DNA of 64,000 bases from Mermis nigrescens (GCA_036768485.1 JAVLUZ010000507.1:1683579-1747578), one strand, 5' to 3'; positions 23,295 to 35,533 are shown, counted from the first letter of the stretch. Numbers and translations: made by a program. The notes: generated from the sequence alone by a model not told the origin.

Positions 23295-23900
23295 ATAGCG
23301 GGATTGGGATCTCCCCAGTCACCAGTCACCACCCAAAGTAGATCGTCCCCCATCCCCCAAAATCAGGAAAATTTTAACCCCACCCCAAATCGATTTTTGG
23401 AAGAATTTGCGCTTTTTTGGCCGAAAATTGGCGGTCATTTGTCCGTCCCCTGCTCCCTGAAAATTGCCAAATACCATATACATGATCTTAGGGGGGATGA
23501 TTCGGGGCGGTTTCACTCCCCAGGAAATTTTGTCACCCCCAGAATTCGCGATTTTTTGGATGTTTTAAAAATTTCCAGAAAATTCGCAGAAAATGTGCTT
23601 CACTAAGCGTTTTTAGTCATCTTTCTGTCCAAAAAGTGTCAAATTTTCAGCGATTCGCGCCATATACTCATGTTCCGACTATATTTTGTTTAATTTATCC
23701 GTCTTTTTTCGATTTTCTTGAAAATTTTTTGGTTTTTATGCTTTAGAAAGATAGAGCATCGTCAGAAACGCCGAAAACCGATGTTTTTGACGCGTGTACA
23801 CAGTTTTAGGTCCAGACGAAGGCACAATAAAATTTCTAACCCCCCACCCCCTCCCCGCGGAATTCCTAAGGTGTGCATTTATAGCCAAAATTTCAAGCCG
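23295..23900 (-). repeat. Two adjacent MITE copies
   Basis: 23295-23490 resembles the 10580 family (CCCCCATCCCCCAAAATCAGG, TTTTTGGCCGAAAATTGG). 23490-23900 is a reverse copy of the 9360 family (TTCCGACTATATTTTGTTTAA, TAGAAAGATAGAGCATCGTC, CCCACCCCCTCCCC). Frames inside are not genes. Confidence 0.6.
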
Positions 23901-24319
23901 TTTCATTAATGATACACACAGTATGAAGCACACCGTGAATAAATGCGTAAAAGGAAGGGAAAGGTGACGCCCTGCATGTATAAGATTAATTTTCCTTTTC
24001 GAATTAATACATTTTATGTATGTGAATTTGTAGTATGTAACGTTTATTTACCCGATCAAATAATTTAAATTACATAAGTTAAAATTAAGCCTAAAATGTA
24101 ATTGTTCGCCGTTTCAGGTAATCCAAATGACTAATCTTTGAGTGAATATCTAAGCAATTCAGTATTTTTGTTAAAGTATACTAGCTTAATTAATGCTTTG
24201 TATTACGAAAATGAGCAAGCTCGATCAATTTTTCAAGGAAAAATTTTAAAATGCAAACGCCTACGACAAGCGTGCGTTAAAATTGTCACATATGTATATC
24301 CGTCAATGCATTTTAATGT

Positions 24320-24572
24320 ACGCTAGCACATTGTGGGTGAGGGGGTATGCACCCTTCAGAAGACCGAACACCCCCCAGAAATCCAGATGCCTCTCCCCAG
24401 ATTAAAATTTTTAAAATTTTTATTTCGTTTTTTCGCAATTTTGTGATATCAATGGATAGTACTCGATGGGAAACGTAAAAAATGGTGTTTTTTCGCCAAA
24501 CCACCATTTTTGGATCTTTGAAAAATCTTGCACCCCCTCCCCAAATTCCAGTGTTGCCCACCTATGCACGCT
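24320..24572 (-). mobile_element. CATAGGTGGGCA MITE, reverse copy
   Basis: Reads GTGAGGGGGTATGCACCC at the left and CAGTGTTGCCCACCTATG at the right, with ATGGATAGTACTCGATGGG inside, the reverse of 61711-61925. Confidence 0.75.
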
Positions 24573-25200
24573 AGGGTATGCCAAGCTTTCTTGTCACATA
24601 AATATTATTTTGCTGCCACATGATTTTTCATTCATTAACTTTAGGCGCATTTCATATACATATCAGATAACAGAACCATTAATTTTATTTATAAGCGGTC
24701 CACTACGTATGGTTCAGTTTCATGTTAGTTTTGATATTATTTGAATCTGTAATGTACGTTTCCTACTCAAGGCAGACGATTTTTAAGCAGTACAAACATT
24801 TGTTTGGCTCACTTATTTTCCGATTATATTCTAATGAGAATTATTTCATGCTATGTAGTTCGATCATTTTAAACATCAGAGCCTTCAGACTTCTAACAGT
24901 CGGAAAAGTCCCCCTTATTTCCCAAGCATTATATTTGCAGCGTTTTTCATTCCGCTATCTTGTTCGTATCTTCTTTGCATTAACAAAGCATGTAGGAAAG
25001 CATAGTTTTGCATCTTTCATTGCTTTTTATGCCAATAGCTAATAAAATTCATTCATTATTTATTCTATGTATTTGTTTATTTTTCTTATTATCCAGGTTG
25101 TTTTCATATCCTGCAATTCATTACGTAAAATAGTGAAACTGAAATGCTAAGTCAACATATACGAGTATGATACATATAATGCATGAATATACATTGCTAG
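24573..25200. other. Unassigned open DNA in intron
   Basis: Relatively repeat-poor. A plus-strand open frame at 24722-25042 (106 codons) has no recognisable motif and no initiation context, so it is not called as a gene. Confidence 0.4.
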
Positions 25201-25604
25201 GTATCATACATGATTTGGAGGGGGTTTCGAGGGTTTTCACCCTTATAGTTTTCCAAGGTCGAAAGTTTAGGCTGGTAAAAACAATAAATTTAGAGTTCTA
25301 GCCTTTTTGGCAGTTTAAATTTTGAAAAATGGTCAAAAGATCATATATAAAATGATTTAATAAGGAAAATCGCAATACTTTAAATCAAATTCTGACTCGT
25401 TTCGTCACTTCGAATATTTTGACTTTCCATATCATTTTAACTTCTTTCTGAGCATTTTACGGATAAACAAAACAGAATTGTAACTAGTCGGCGCGAAGCA
25501 CCGAAAAGTTTTAACATCTTTGCTACTTTCGATCCAAAAAAAATCATGCAGAAAATGTTTGATACTTCAAAATCGTCTGACATTGACTGGAGTCTTGAAC
25601 CCTA

Positions 25605-25935
25605 AGGTAGGCGTCCCCTCACCACACCTGGGCATGGGGGTTGGGGGTGGGGAATGCACCCTCCCTGAGAAACCAAAATTTTTTCGGTTAAAAAAAGAAA
25701 GACTAGAGAAATTGAAAAAATTTTTTTTCAAAGAAACGAATTACCCCCCTCCCCCACAGAATTAAATTTTTGAAATTTTTTTCTTTTTTTCGCAATTTTT
25801 AATGCCAATGGATAGTGCTCGATGAGAACGTTGAAAAATGGTGTTTTTTCCGCCATAACACCATTTTTAAGGCCATTTTTTGACCTTTGAAAAAATTTTG
25901 CACCCCCAGAACTTTAGTGCCGCCAACCTATGCCC
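25605..25935 (-). mobile_element. CATAGGTGGGCA MITE, reverse copy
   Basis: CACACCTGGGCATGGGGGTT on the left and CAGAACTTTAGTGCCGCC on the right, with CAATGGATAGTGCTCGATGAG inside. It abuts a reverse CAGG-family fragment (25936-26286). Confidence 0.7.
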
Positions 25936-26286
25936 CTCACCCCCATAATCGCAAACTTTGAAGTCAGATATCTCGAGAACCATTAGGACATAGGTGAAAA
26001 TAAAGGAATTTTTAAATGATCTCGACGGGTTCTACACAATGGCGCAGAAAAATTTCGAAAGAATTATAGTCCAAACTGTCTGCATAACTGATTTCTCCTC
26101 ATTCAATTCATGAACAACTTCTCAACTTTTGTTTTTTGTACTCAATCTTTGTACTTTGCAAACAAAAACAACTGAGAAAATGAATAATCCGGCGCTAAGC
26201 GCTGGAAAAATGTGACATGTTCTCCGTGTCTCATTTAAGTTTGAGCGGTTTTGAGCAGTTTAGAAGTCAAAAAGTATAGTGTACGT

Positions 26287-27837
26287 CAGTATTTTTTTGT
26301 ATTCGGCGAAGGTTTTTCCCGATGCACAAAGACTTTTCGGGACCGTCTTTTTGTACATAAACAAAGATTTTTGGGAAGACAAAATTGCAAAAAAGGTCTA
26401 AAATTCGATAAAATTTTCGGAGTAATTGTGTGTTTTATATATCTTTATAATGGCAGAAATAGCATTTCAAAAAGAAAAATGTCAAATTTTTCGATGCTTC
26501 GCGCCGTTTTAAGATAATTCTTAGCGATTTTTTTCTTTTGAGACCCAGAAATTAGCTAAAATACACTACCAAAAGTCGAACCATTCTGTTTTTACCACAC
26601 TAAAATCGCTAATGTACCATATTATAGTTTGGGGAATATTCGCTCTCCGACAGGCTTGCCCCCGACATTACGCTCCCGACATTGCCCGACGGGTGCTTGC
26701 CTCTGTATGTTTCGGGGCTTAAACATTTCGCCTCTCGGATGTTTCGCCCCCAAACATTTCGCTCCCTCGATGTTTCTGCCCCCAAGTGAGCTGTACAATA
26801 AACGGGAGAATGAATTATACATGGACAGCGTCAAAATTGGAGGACATAATGTCCGCTTTTCTTCTGTTTTATTTTCAATCTTTTTTGAATTAAATTAAAT
26901 AGATTTTTATTTTTTCATCTTTAATCTTGATGGGTTTTCAATATTTTCGTTTCTCATTTTTAGATTTCTTTAAACAATTTTTTTACAATATTTAAACAGT
27001 TTTTTAACCATATTTTAACCATATTGCTGCTTCATTTTTATTGTCCACAAAAACAAAATAAAAACAATGCTTTTGATTGCGAAGTAAAACGAAAACACCA
27101 AGATGAAGAATGCTGTCGAATAAAAACGAACAATCTGAAAATCAAAGCCAAATGGCATGAATGTCATCCGCCGTACGTTTGGAGAATACACAAATTTAGT
27201 TTTCGTAGACTAGCTTCCTCTTTTCTCTTTCGAAATGACTGAATCCATTAATCAAATCTTACACAAACTAACTGGATTTAATGCCATTTGTCCTCTTTAT
27301 ATAATTTTTGAATGACCTACTTAACGTGTGGTCGCAAACGAAGGTCCTGGAATGAAAATATTACTACAAAGATAATGTAATTATGTAAGGTCAAGCCGTA
27401 AATCTCCGCAAATCTTTATCAAATAGACAAAAAAATTAAGTCTTTGCTTGCCGACCGGGAGAAATTATAATTAGGTACATAAAAATATGCTTACGAAGGT
27501 CAAGCGAATTCCTGGGAATGTAATGGCAATCACAAAAAAATTAGGCAAACGGTACAGTATAACGAGATATCTATTGGGGGCGGAACATCCGAGGGGCGAA
27601 ATGTTTGGGGGCGAAACATCCGAAGGGCGAAATGTCTGGGGGCGAAAGTTCGGGGCGAAACATACCTGGGGGCGAAATGTCGGGGTTAAATGTTGGGGCG
27701 AAAGTCGTGGGGGCGAAATGTCGGGGCGAATCTTCCGATGCCCCTATATTATAGTACCCAAAATTTGCGTGCACAAAATGTGCAGACTTTTAGGGACCAT
27801 ATTGTACATGTACGAACGGACCTTGTACGAAAAACTT
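26287..27837 (-). mobile_element. hAT-type MITE, TGTACATGTACA family, split copy
   Basis: The reverse-oriented copy starts CAGTATTTTTTTGTATTCGG at 26287, runs to ACCATATTATAG at 26627, and resumes at 27747 with TATTATAGTACCC, ending near CTTGTACGAAAAACTTTG. It is interrupted by the GGGGGCGAAA element 26628-27746, whose duplication TATTATAG shows it inserted later. Confidence 0.85.
26628..27746 (+). mobile_element. hAT-type element with GGGGGCGAAATGT arrays at both ends
   Basis: 1119 bp, perfect 8-bp duplication TATTATAG (26620-26627, 27747-27754). Ends are TTTGGGGAATATTCGC and GATTCGCCCCGACA-type reversed, weak inverted repeat. The left terminal 150 bp and right terminal 170 bp carry inverted degenerate arrays of GGGGGCGAAA(C/T)(A/G)T units about 14-20 bp long. 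The AT-rich interior (26790-27560) has a 72-codon frame without a known domain. No transposase seen, so non-autonomous. Confidence 0.88.
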
Positions 27838-27844
27838 TGTAGTA

Positions 27845-28340
27845 CATAGACAATAATTCGGCGCGAAGCGCCAAAATTTGTGGACATTTCTGTACGTTTA
27901 AGCTCAATTTTGCAGATTTCTGGATATAAACAATGTAATAATTATAGGTGGTGCGAAGTTTGAAAATTTCAACATTTTTTCCTTTTGAGCTCAGTTTTGC
28001 AGCTTTCCTAATGTAAACAATACAAATCACACCTGGTAATAATCGCCGGAAATTTTCCATATATTTATCCTTTTTAATCTCAATTCTATATAGGTTTCTC
28101 AAGACAAGCAATGCAGGACTGATATGTATCTGGCGCGAAGTACCAAAAAATTAAGACGTTTTTATGCTATTTTGCTCAATTTTGCACTTTTTTCGAAGAT
28201 AAAAATGTAAAAAATTTGATCTCGCGAAAAATTTAAATCAAAGAAGATTTAAATACTTATAAACAGTAATTTTCGTTGAACTAATGCCGCGATGCTCCGA
28301 AAGTTCTAGCATTTTCACGCTGAATAACGTCAAAACCCAT
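27845..28340 (-). repeat. ~105-bp tandem units with GC palindromes
   Basis: Four units beginning near 27857, 27950, 28035 and 28129, each with a (decayed) GGCGCGAAGCGCC palindrome, AAAATTT, TTTTT(A/C)C, then AAGCTCAATTTTGCAG and AACAAT. Same unit as the interior of 19308-21137. Confidence 0.7.
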
Positions 28341-28840
28341 AAAGTTTCATAGCTGAAAATTATGAAAAATTTCAGAAGGGGAACTCCCCTTTACTCATCT
28401 GATCAGGCCTGGAATAAGGTGTTCAACCCAGAAATTTTTCCAATCCCCCAGAATTCCCGAATTTCCAAAAGTTTTATAAAGTTTCCGACAAACTAGCAGA
28501 AAAGTTGCTGTTTTAGGCGTTTTTAGCCATCTATCAATTTGCTCAACAGAGCAAAATACAATTTAAAATAACAGAGAACACGTTAAAAGCCTAAATGAGC
28601 AGGTAAGCATGGTTATAACTCAAGATTTATGGGGAAGCATTAACGTTAAGTGACTTCTAATTTACAAACAAGTGATGCATACCTACCGTAAATATGGCAA
28701 GTTAAGAGTAAACTTCAATGTTTTATAACGCATTACAAGAAAGTGTTTGCTAAACAAATTTTCCTTATTTACTGGCTAAATAAATGTACATAGATCATTT
28801 TGACTTTATTGTGCAGCCATTTTGGGTCAGCAAATCATCA
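28340..28840. repeat. Reverse copy of 9360 family plus intron
   Basis: 28380-28560 carries GGGGAACTCCCC, CCCCAGAATTCCCG and TAGCAGAAAAGTTGCTG in the order of the reverse 9360-type repeat. The remainder up to the 28845 exon shows nothing recognisable. Confidence 0.5.
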
Positions 28841-28844
28841 TAAC

Positions 28845-28953
28845 CTTTTGTAACAACAGAAGCAGCGGGTTTTTTGGAATTTTGATCAACGTGAGACAAC
28901 TGATCCACTTTGCGCTTATTGGAACGGGTTATTGGCGATGAAATATCGTCAGT
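28845..28953 (-). CDS. NVL: NVL exon: basic N-terminal region
   Basis: Thirty-six codons plus one base: TDDISSPITRSNKRKVDQLS then HVDQNSKKPAASVVTK. It is lysine/arginine-rich with NKRK and KK clusters, fitting the nuclear/nucleolar targeting part of NVL between the N-terminal domain and D1. The acceptor is TTTTCCAG; the proposed donor AAAG/GTTATG is weak by consensus but gives the phase needed for the next exon (K-D-ILVLESSS). Conservation is too low to prove identity on its own; splice phase on both sides supports it. Confidence 0.75.
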
Positions 28954-29639
28954 CTGGAAAAGACAAGAAAGATAAATAATAAACGAATGAAATAATTTAC
29001 AGAGAAATTTGAATTGAAAATTCTATATAAAAATGATTAAAACAGAAACAGGCAGAATGAAAGCAAAAACAATAACCACTAACTACTAAGCATAGTATAA
29101 ATCCAAGGATAATTAATTTAGGTACCTACTTTTAAACCAAAAATTGGAAAAGGCAAACTGAACAAATACTATTGTTATGCACGAATCGCTGTACGTAACA
29201 AATGATAAAAATCAACAAAAATCAATCAAACAAAACTTGGAATCAATATTGTGCAAACAAGGTAAAGATAAATTTTAGGATCTTAGATTCCTTGATCGTT
29301 AGATTAGATCTTAGATTTTAAACTTAGACCTTAGATCCAAAACAATATTTGAAAGGTCAGATAATGCATGCAAAATCTGAAAACTGGCACATTTTCATCA
29401 GAAACTCTCAAAATTTTCGCGCTTCATGCCATAAGTTTTAACTTCCGAGAAGTTTGCCCCCGAAAACATCACTTTTTACAGCCTAATGAGAGAAAATGAA
29501 TTTTTCTTTAAAAAAATCGAATTTTATGAGCTTAATGGATTGGATAGAGCATAATCGGAAACGTAAGAAAATGTACATTTATTTTATGTACCTACCGTCA
29601 AACATATCCCAAAATATTGTTTCATTAATTTTCGACCGC

Positions 29640-30400
29640 CCCATCAACAGACATGCACAGCTGGTGAAATTTTAAAGTGACCTTTTTGGGCCAGTAATGG
29701 GTACGGGTCGAGAACATATTTTTTCAGCGTTTCTGACGATGCTCTATCTTTCTAGAGCATAAGAACATATAATTTGTTGAAAAATTTAAAAAAGTCGAAT
29801 AAATTGAATAAAAAATAGTCAAAACATGAGTATATGCTGGCGGAAGCGCTGAAAATTTTACGCTTTTGAGCAAGTAGATAAGAACGCAGATTTTGAAAAC
29901 TTTTGAAAAATCGCGATTTCTGTGTGAGAAGGGTAAAAATTTTTGGGTGGGGTGAATTCTTTTTCTGGGAGAAGAATCGAAACTCCCCCAAGATCATATA
30001 TGCCCACCCCACTACCCCCTCCTTTGAAAAAATTCTCTGTATGCCCCTGTATGTACGAGCTTGTACATATAAATATACAAAGAGTGAAAAAATTAAATTC
30101 AAGAAAGGTGGATACGCTTGAAAAACATCATTTTTTCGGCATTTCTAATGATGTTCTATCTATCTAGAGCATGAAAACATAAGAAAGTTTCAAACGAATA
30201 TCTAAAAAATTGAATAAATTGAATAAAATATAGTCAAAAGATGAGTATATAGCGCGAAGCGCCGAAAGTTTGACTCTTTTGAGCAAGTAGATAGCTGAAA
30301 ATGCTGAAGAAGCACTTTTGCTACGAATTTTCCGAAAAATCGAGAATCCTAGAGGAAGCTGCAAAATTTTTTGCACCCCTAAGATCATGTATGATCGTTC
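29640..30400 (+). repeat. Two tandem copies of the 9360 family
   Basis: Copy one (29640-30040) and copy two (30095-30400) both show GATGCTCTATCTTTCTAGAGCAT, AATAAATTGAATAAA, AGTCAAAACATGAGTATAT and a GC palindrome (GCTGGCGGAAGCGC and AGCGCGAAGCGCCG). Confidence 0.65.
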
Positions 30401-30583
30401 GCTACTTATTGAAAATGAAAAGTATTCACTCGAACCTATTTTCTCCAATATCACAGTGTTATCAAATATACGTAGGCAGACTTTCATGTAAGCACCAAAG
30501 GACAGTCTTGTTGAAGAAATTCAATATATTTCTTGTATTAAGTACATATAAATCGATATGTAAGGTTTTTCCTGACCGTGCAC

Positions 30584-30742
30584 CTGTGTACTGGCTAGTT
30601 TTGATGGCATTTCGGGCCTTTTGTCAATATCACATATGGTAATTTCATCAATGGCACAGGCCGAATCATTATGGCTGCCTTCTGGCGCAAGGTGAGGTTT
30701 CTTGTACATCGCAACGAGAGAATTATTCATTGAGTTGTTAAC
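30584..30742 (-). CDS. NVL: NVL exon: N-terminal short conserved motif
   Basis: Fifty-three codons, phase 0/0. It starts VNNSMNNSLVAMYKKPHLAP, matching the conserved NVL motif MNSSLLSLYRK ahead of the basic region. The rest (EGSHNDSACAIDEITICDI, DKRPEMPSKLASTQ) is acidic/polar and not conserved. The acceptor is GTTTCTAAAG and the donor ACACAG/GTGCAC. The preceding exon, which should hold the N-terminal helical domain, was not found between here and the Harbinger element at 35.5 kb. Confidence 0.85.
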
Positions 30743-32210
30743 CTTTAGAAACACATAATACAACAAGGAAAAATAATCGTGTCCATGAATGGAAGCAAGG
30801 AAGAAATTTCTAAATTTCTGAGCATTAAGATCGAGGTCAAAAGGTTAATGAAACGCTTACATATGATATACATGTATAGGTAAATACTTTAAACCTATAT
30901 GCTAAAACAGAAAAAAATTTTGAAAAACCGATGCCGCACTTAATGTTTATTAATGTCCAACCGAAATTTTAAAATTAAAAACTGACTCTGTAATACAATA
31001 TCCGTTCTTTCAAATTTTTAATCTACAAAAATCACTTGAATGTCGATTCCTAAGTAGGCAACTAAGAATTGTTAAAAAACTTCTACAGAATAAGGAATAG
31101 CAATTCTTATGGCGTCATCAGTAACACCGTTTTTTCCACCTATGGAAAATTTTGTGAGCCTAAATTTCGAAATGCAGGAAAAAATTTTAGGCTCGGTTCA
31201 TACTGCGGTATCACATCGATTGCTGCTCTTTTATTAACAACTTACTCCAGAATATATACTTGACCAAGATAAAAAATCTGTATTTCTTGCACATACATAT
31301 TTACCTAATGCTGGCTAAAATTTGTGAATAATGAAGCTAAAGCTTGTGAAGAAATGTTACAAGTTAAATTTTCGATCATTCGCAATAAATATGGCATATA
31401 AAATGTCTGATTTTTAGCTAAAAACTGTAAAAATGCGAGAATTATCCGAAGGAGCATAGCGCCTAACCTCATTAATATTTAAGTAGTATTTTCTTCACTG
31501 TCACCTCCGAAATTATGATTATCTATTCTGCACGCCTTAGTGTTGCACAAATATGGCACAAACGTTCAAATTTTGATCACCGGTTTTACCATGCTACTGT
31601 TTAAACAAGCCGAAGTATTTTGGTGGTTTATAGCGATTTACTAGAAACTTTGAAGCTGTCTTTTTCTGTGTAAACTTTGAACTTAATTGTTTTGCAATAG
31701 TTTTGTAGCTGTTTCCTTCATCATAGGGCACATTTTAGAATAATGTTTTTAACAACGAGATAGTGGGAATGACAACATTTTACAGCGCTTTGAGCTATTT
31801 GAATTTCTAAAACACTAGCTTAAGAAGAGGACGCGAATTCGGCTTGAAAATGGTAAAAACCTAAAACGGTTTTAGTCAATTCTCGCGCCACATTCACAAA
31901 TTATTGAATTTTTAATGTCCAATGACTCCAGAAATTCGCTGAGATGCACTGAGGAAGGACGGAAAAAGCAATTTTAAGAGATCGAACATATTGTAATCGT
32001 GAAATTCACTACAATACACTGAAATGGCATGTTCAAAATGTTCACTCTTTTGGGTACCGCAATTACATGTATACCAATTACATGAACACCAATAACATGA
32101 ACTTTTCTACAGGAAACCATCGTTTTTTCAACGAGCACTTCATTTTAGACGTTTTAAGATCCTCCAAAAATGTGAGCCAAAATCTGCAATTCGGAAAAAA
32201 TTTTGGACAT
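30743..32210. other. Upstream NVL intron, no gene recognised
   Basis: AT-rich with no convincing exon. The expected N-terminal NVL exon was looked for on the minus strand and not found. Confidence 0.5.
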
Positions 32211-32212
32211 CG

Positions 32213-32900
32213 TCAGGCCCATATCCAGGATTTTGTTTCGGCGGGGCAGGGGGAATGCACGACCAAAATTTTTTTTTAAACATAAGGGGAACCAAAGGAT
32301 GAATTTTACTATAAAATTTTGTTATCCGATACCTTAGATCCGGTGAGAATCCAATGAAAGCCATCTCTTATGGGGCGGAAAATCTGGGGTGGCGTGCTCA
32401 AGCACCCCCAGAGGAGTCAGAGGCAGAGGCAGCCCCGGAAAATTTTGCAAAAAGAGCACTTCGATTTTGAATCGTAACCAGGCCGGTATTCAGGGGGATA
32501 GGGGAGCACGTGCCCCCCATCTGAAAGGAAATGTAAGAGTGATTTTTTCCTTTACTACCCTTTTGCTTTGTTTTAGCCAAAAATCGCAAACAATAATGAT
32601 TAGTCTATATATATAGTCCCAAGAGCGGTTTGAACACTCTATTTTTGGTCTTTATACAACCTAAAGCGTATTTTGCATCTATGTCTTTTTTGCGATGATT
32701 ATGAATTTGCTGATGAACTTTAACTACTTTCAGGGTGAATCCACAAACGTGATTCGGTTGATTTTGTGAAAATTTTAACGTTACGACTCAAAATTGATGT
32801 GCTCTTTTTACAAAATTTTCTGGGGCTCTGCCCCGGACCCCGCAGGGGTCGCTTGAGCGCGCCAGTCTAGACCCCCTCAACCCTTAAAGTGATGGTTAAC
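32213..32900. repeat. Nested MITE cluster
   Basis: A CAGGCCCATATCCAGGATTTTGTTTCGG fragment starts at 32213. From 32388, GGGTGGCGTGCTCAAGC opens an element closing near GCTTGAGCGCGCCAGTCTAG (32850-32868), split by another piece that begins CAGGCCGGTATTCAGGGGGA. Relatives of the outer element occur at 19425-19510 and 58830-58880. Confidence 0.6.
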
Positions 32901-33299
32901 ATTGAATTCTCATCGAATTCACGGCATCGGGAGTAGCCGAGGTAACTAAATCGGCAAAGCAAAATTCATCCTTCGGACCCCCTTATGTTTTGAAAAAAAT
33001 TTGGTCATGCCCTTCCCCAACCCATGACAAGACAATAAAATATTTATTGTCCAGAAAAATACACTGAAATTTGGTAAAACACAAATACATGATAAAACAG
33101 CGACTGAACCAAAGGACATATAGATCAGATCACGAAGTGTGATACTAGGTAATCCCCGAGAATTATGGATCTTATCCTGGATACGGGCGTGTTCGCTTAT
33201 GTGCTTATCTTTGCAGTCTAAAAATGTCACCGATAGAACCAACACTTGCCAAAACCTAGGAGTACCGCGACCAAGGTCTACTGCATACTTAGGTTTTAT

Positions 33300-33690
33300 A
33301 ACATGTCCCAAAGGGTATGGTGCGCCGTTTTTTTCCACTTTTTTGTCTGTTTGTCAACCAAAATTTTGGGAAATGGAAAAAATTTTTGGGCTTGGTTGGA
33401 ATTTGTGGAAAATTTTTGTAATGCTGAAGTGCGTTTTAGAGAGGTAAAACTTCAAGAATTTTCCGGCGCTTCGCGCCGAATTAATTTAATTCTTACTTGG
33501 TATTAATCTTTAAGCCGCGCCGCGCCAATTTGCAACATTTTTATCGACAATCTGGTCTATAACTTCACTACGATTGAAAATCCCTATCTTCTGCACGGAT
33601 TTGGTTAGTTTTTGTAATGCAAAAAAAACGTTTTAGAGAGCTAAAATTTCAAAATTTTCTGGCGCTTCGCGCCATTCGATAAATTATAGT
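33300..33690 (+). repeat. TTTGTCTGTTTGTCAACC repeat with two GC palindromes
   Basis: Words TTTTTTGTCTGTTTGTCAACC and TTGGGCTTGGTTGGAATTTG recur at 56200-56350. Two palindromes, TTCCGGCGCTTCGCGCCGAA (about 33460) and CTGGCGCTTCGCGCCA (about 33658), follow AAAACTTCAAGAA/AAAATTTCAAAA. Confidence 0.6.
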
Positions 33691-34197
33691 TTTTATTGTC
33701 AGAAGCGACTTCAGAATTGGCTAAAATGCGAAGGAAGGAAATTCAAGTTTCAACAGAAATAACGTAAACTGATCGTGATGTTTCTAGTAGCGCGCGAAAT
33801 TTTTACACAAAAAGTGCATCAAACACCGCTATTACATGTGTATATAGGATTTTCTACTTGAAAACCACTAATTTTTTTAACACAGGCGCTCTATTTTCAA
33901 CTGTTTAGACCTCCCAAAAGGCGTGGAAAAAGGGTAGAAAAAAGTGGAAAAAAATTTTGGTAGTGGTCTATGTCAACCAAATCGCTGGGGAAAAAGGGTG
34001 GTAGGGTGTGTGTCAACGAAATTTTAGATTTTACACAACGCTATTTCATTTTCCTTACGACTTTCTTCTTTATCCTTGTTTTTTTCTTTTTCCGAATAAA
34101 GTATTAGTATAAATATTAGTATAGGAATGTTATACTTACTCCTGTATATTAGCGATTGGTATTAGCAAACAGACATATAATGGAGAAGGCATTACCA

Positions 34198-34395
34198 CAC
34201 GTCGGCGTGGGGGTTGAGGGTCACCCCAGAAGGCCGAATACCCCCAGAATTCGATTTTTTGAGAATTTTTTCGCAATTTTTTGATGCCAATCGACGAGAA
34301 ACGTTTAAAAATGGTGTTTTTCGCTATACCACCATTTGAGAGACCATTTTTTGACCTTTAAAAAACCTTGCGCCCCAGAATTTCGGTGCTATTTT
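34198..34395 (-). mobile_element. CATAGGTGGGCA MITE, reverse copy
   Basis: CACGTCGGCGTGGGGGTTGAGG on the left; CGCCCCAGAATTTCGGTGC on the right; TTTTTCGCAATTTTTTGATGCC inside. Confidence 0.7.
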
Positions 34396-35006
34396 ACAGA
34401 AAAAAGGTAGCGTCAGGAAGGCTATTTTATGAAAATGCGAGGCAGGTAGTTAGGTAGGTGTAGCAACTTGCAAACATTTTTTGTCCTACGAATTAATGTG
34501 CTGCAGTGCAATGCATAATACATTATACAATATACAATACATTGCCACAATGTATTGTTGACTGCAGAAATTCTAAACAGTTTAGGGTTATGGTTTCAAA
34601 GCTTAATTTATTATAATTTCTTAAGGGGCGCATGTAAGTGCACTGCCTGTACGCTTTGGCTTTACTTACCGATACACTTTTCTTTTTTGCATTTATTTGA
34701 CAAGTTTCGCAAATTTTTGTTTATTTAGCTCAATTTCATCTGATTTTTATTTTTTTGCATGTACCACCAGTGTCCACGTGTCATGCATTAGATCTTATAA
34801 AACGTATAACATTGAATACTCCCATGTTGTTCTCATATGTTTCTATTTGCGTGCACGTTTTACATTATTGGGTACGAAAAATGTAATATTTAAAAGTAAC
34901 AGTTAATAAATATTAAATATATTAAATACCTATTAAATGCTAGTTTTAACCAAACTTGGAACATTTACTTCTCTTATCTTGCCTGCTGATTCCCTTTTTC
35001 TTGTAC

Positions 35007-35096
35007 TGTTCCGCATATTGCGTTTAATGACCCGCCGATGTCGCGTATTTCATTAAAAACGTGTTGGACCGTCAGCTGCTTTCCTGATTCAGCATT
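35007..35096 (-). CDS. Possible orphan exon, unidentified
   Basis: Thirty codons, NAESGKQLTVQHVFNEIRDI then GGSLNAICGT, between a fair acceptor (TTGTACGAAG) and a donor GTACAA, phase 0 at both ends. Composition looks protein-like and the frame stays open 13 codons further. It is not part of NVL as far as I can align it, and I do not recognise the family. It lies in a stretch with few repeats. Could be chance; no partner exon found. Confidence 0.25.
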
Positions 35097-35533
35097 CTTC
35101 GTACAAGCTCAGCTGAGCTCACAATTTTACACAGTATGTTATGGAGAGGTGAATAGATGTGTCGTCAACATGACTTGTCTATTTCAACTTTATAAATTAT
35201 GCAAAAGACTTATTGTTGTCTGTGCACATTTGTTTACGCTTCATGTTCCGGTACCTGACTGTAATTAGAGCATAAGCAACTTTTATGCAGAAAATTGTTA
35301 ATAAAAGTATATCGTTCTAAGAGGATCCTATTGAAAAAATACAACTCAAGGCCTGACGTATTTGACTTGCACTACGATTTTTAAATTGAATCATGCACAA
35401 TATTTTATTTTGATGTTAGATGTTTCCTGTCTTTGTTACTGCTTTGGTTTAAATCATTTTAATAACTAACTGGCCAAAAAATCGTCACCTGGGGTCCATT
35501 GCACCAAACTAGGAGTGTAGGAGTTAGGAGTTA

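Noticed and set aside
24722..25042. 106-codon plus-strand ORF in the NVL intron
   Set aside because: Hydrophobic mixture without motif, no splice or promoter evidence, codon pattern like random AT-rich DNA.
26629..26898. Frame with repeated Cys/Pro/Phe motifs (CLCMFRGLNI..)
   Set aside because: It is the translation of the GGGGGCGAAATGT array of a hAT-like element; the opposite strand is open as well.
27571..27849. Pro/Phe/Ala and Gly-rich frames resembling a repeat protein
   Set aside because: Same terminal GC array, both strands open, inside a transposon with a clear TSD.
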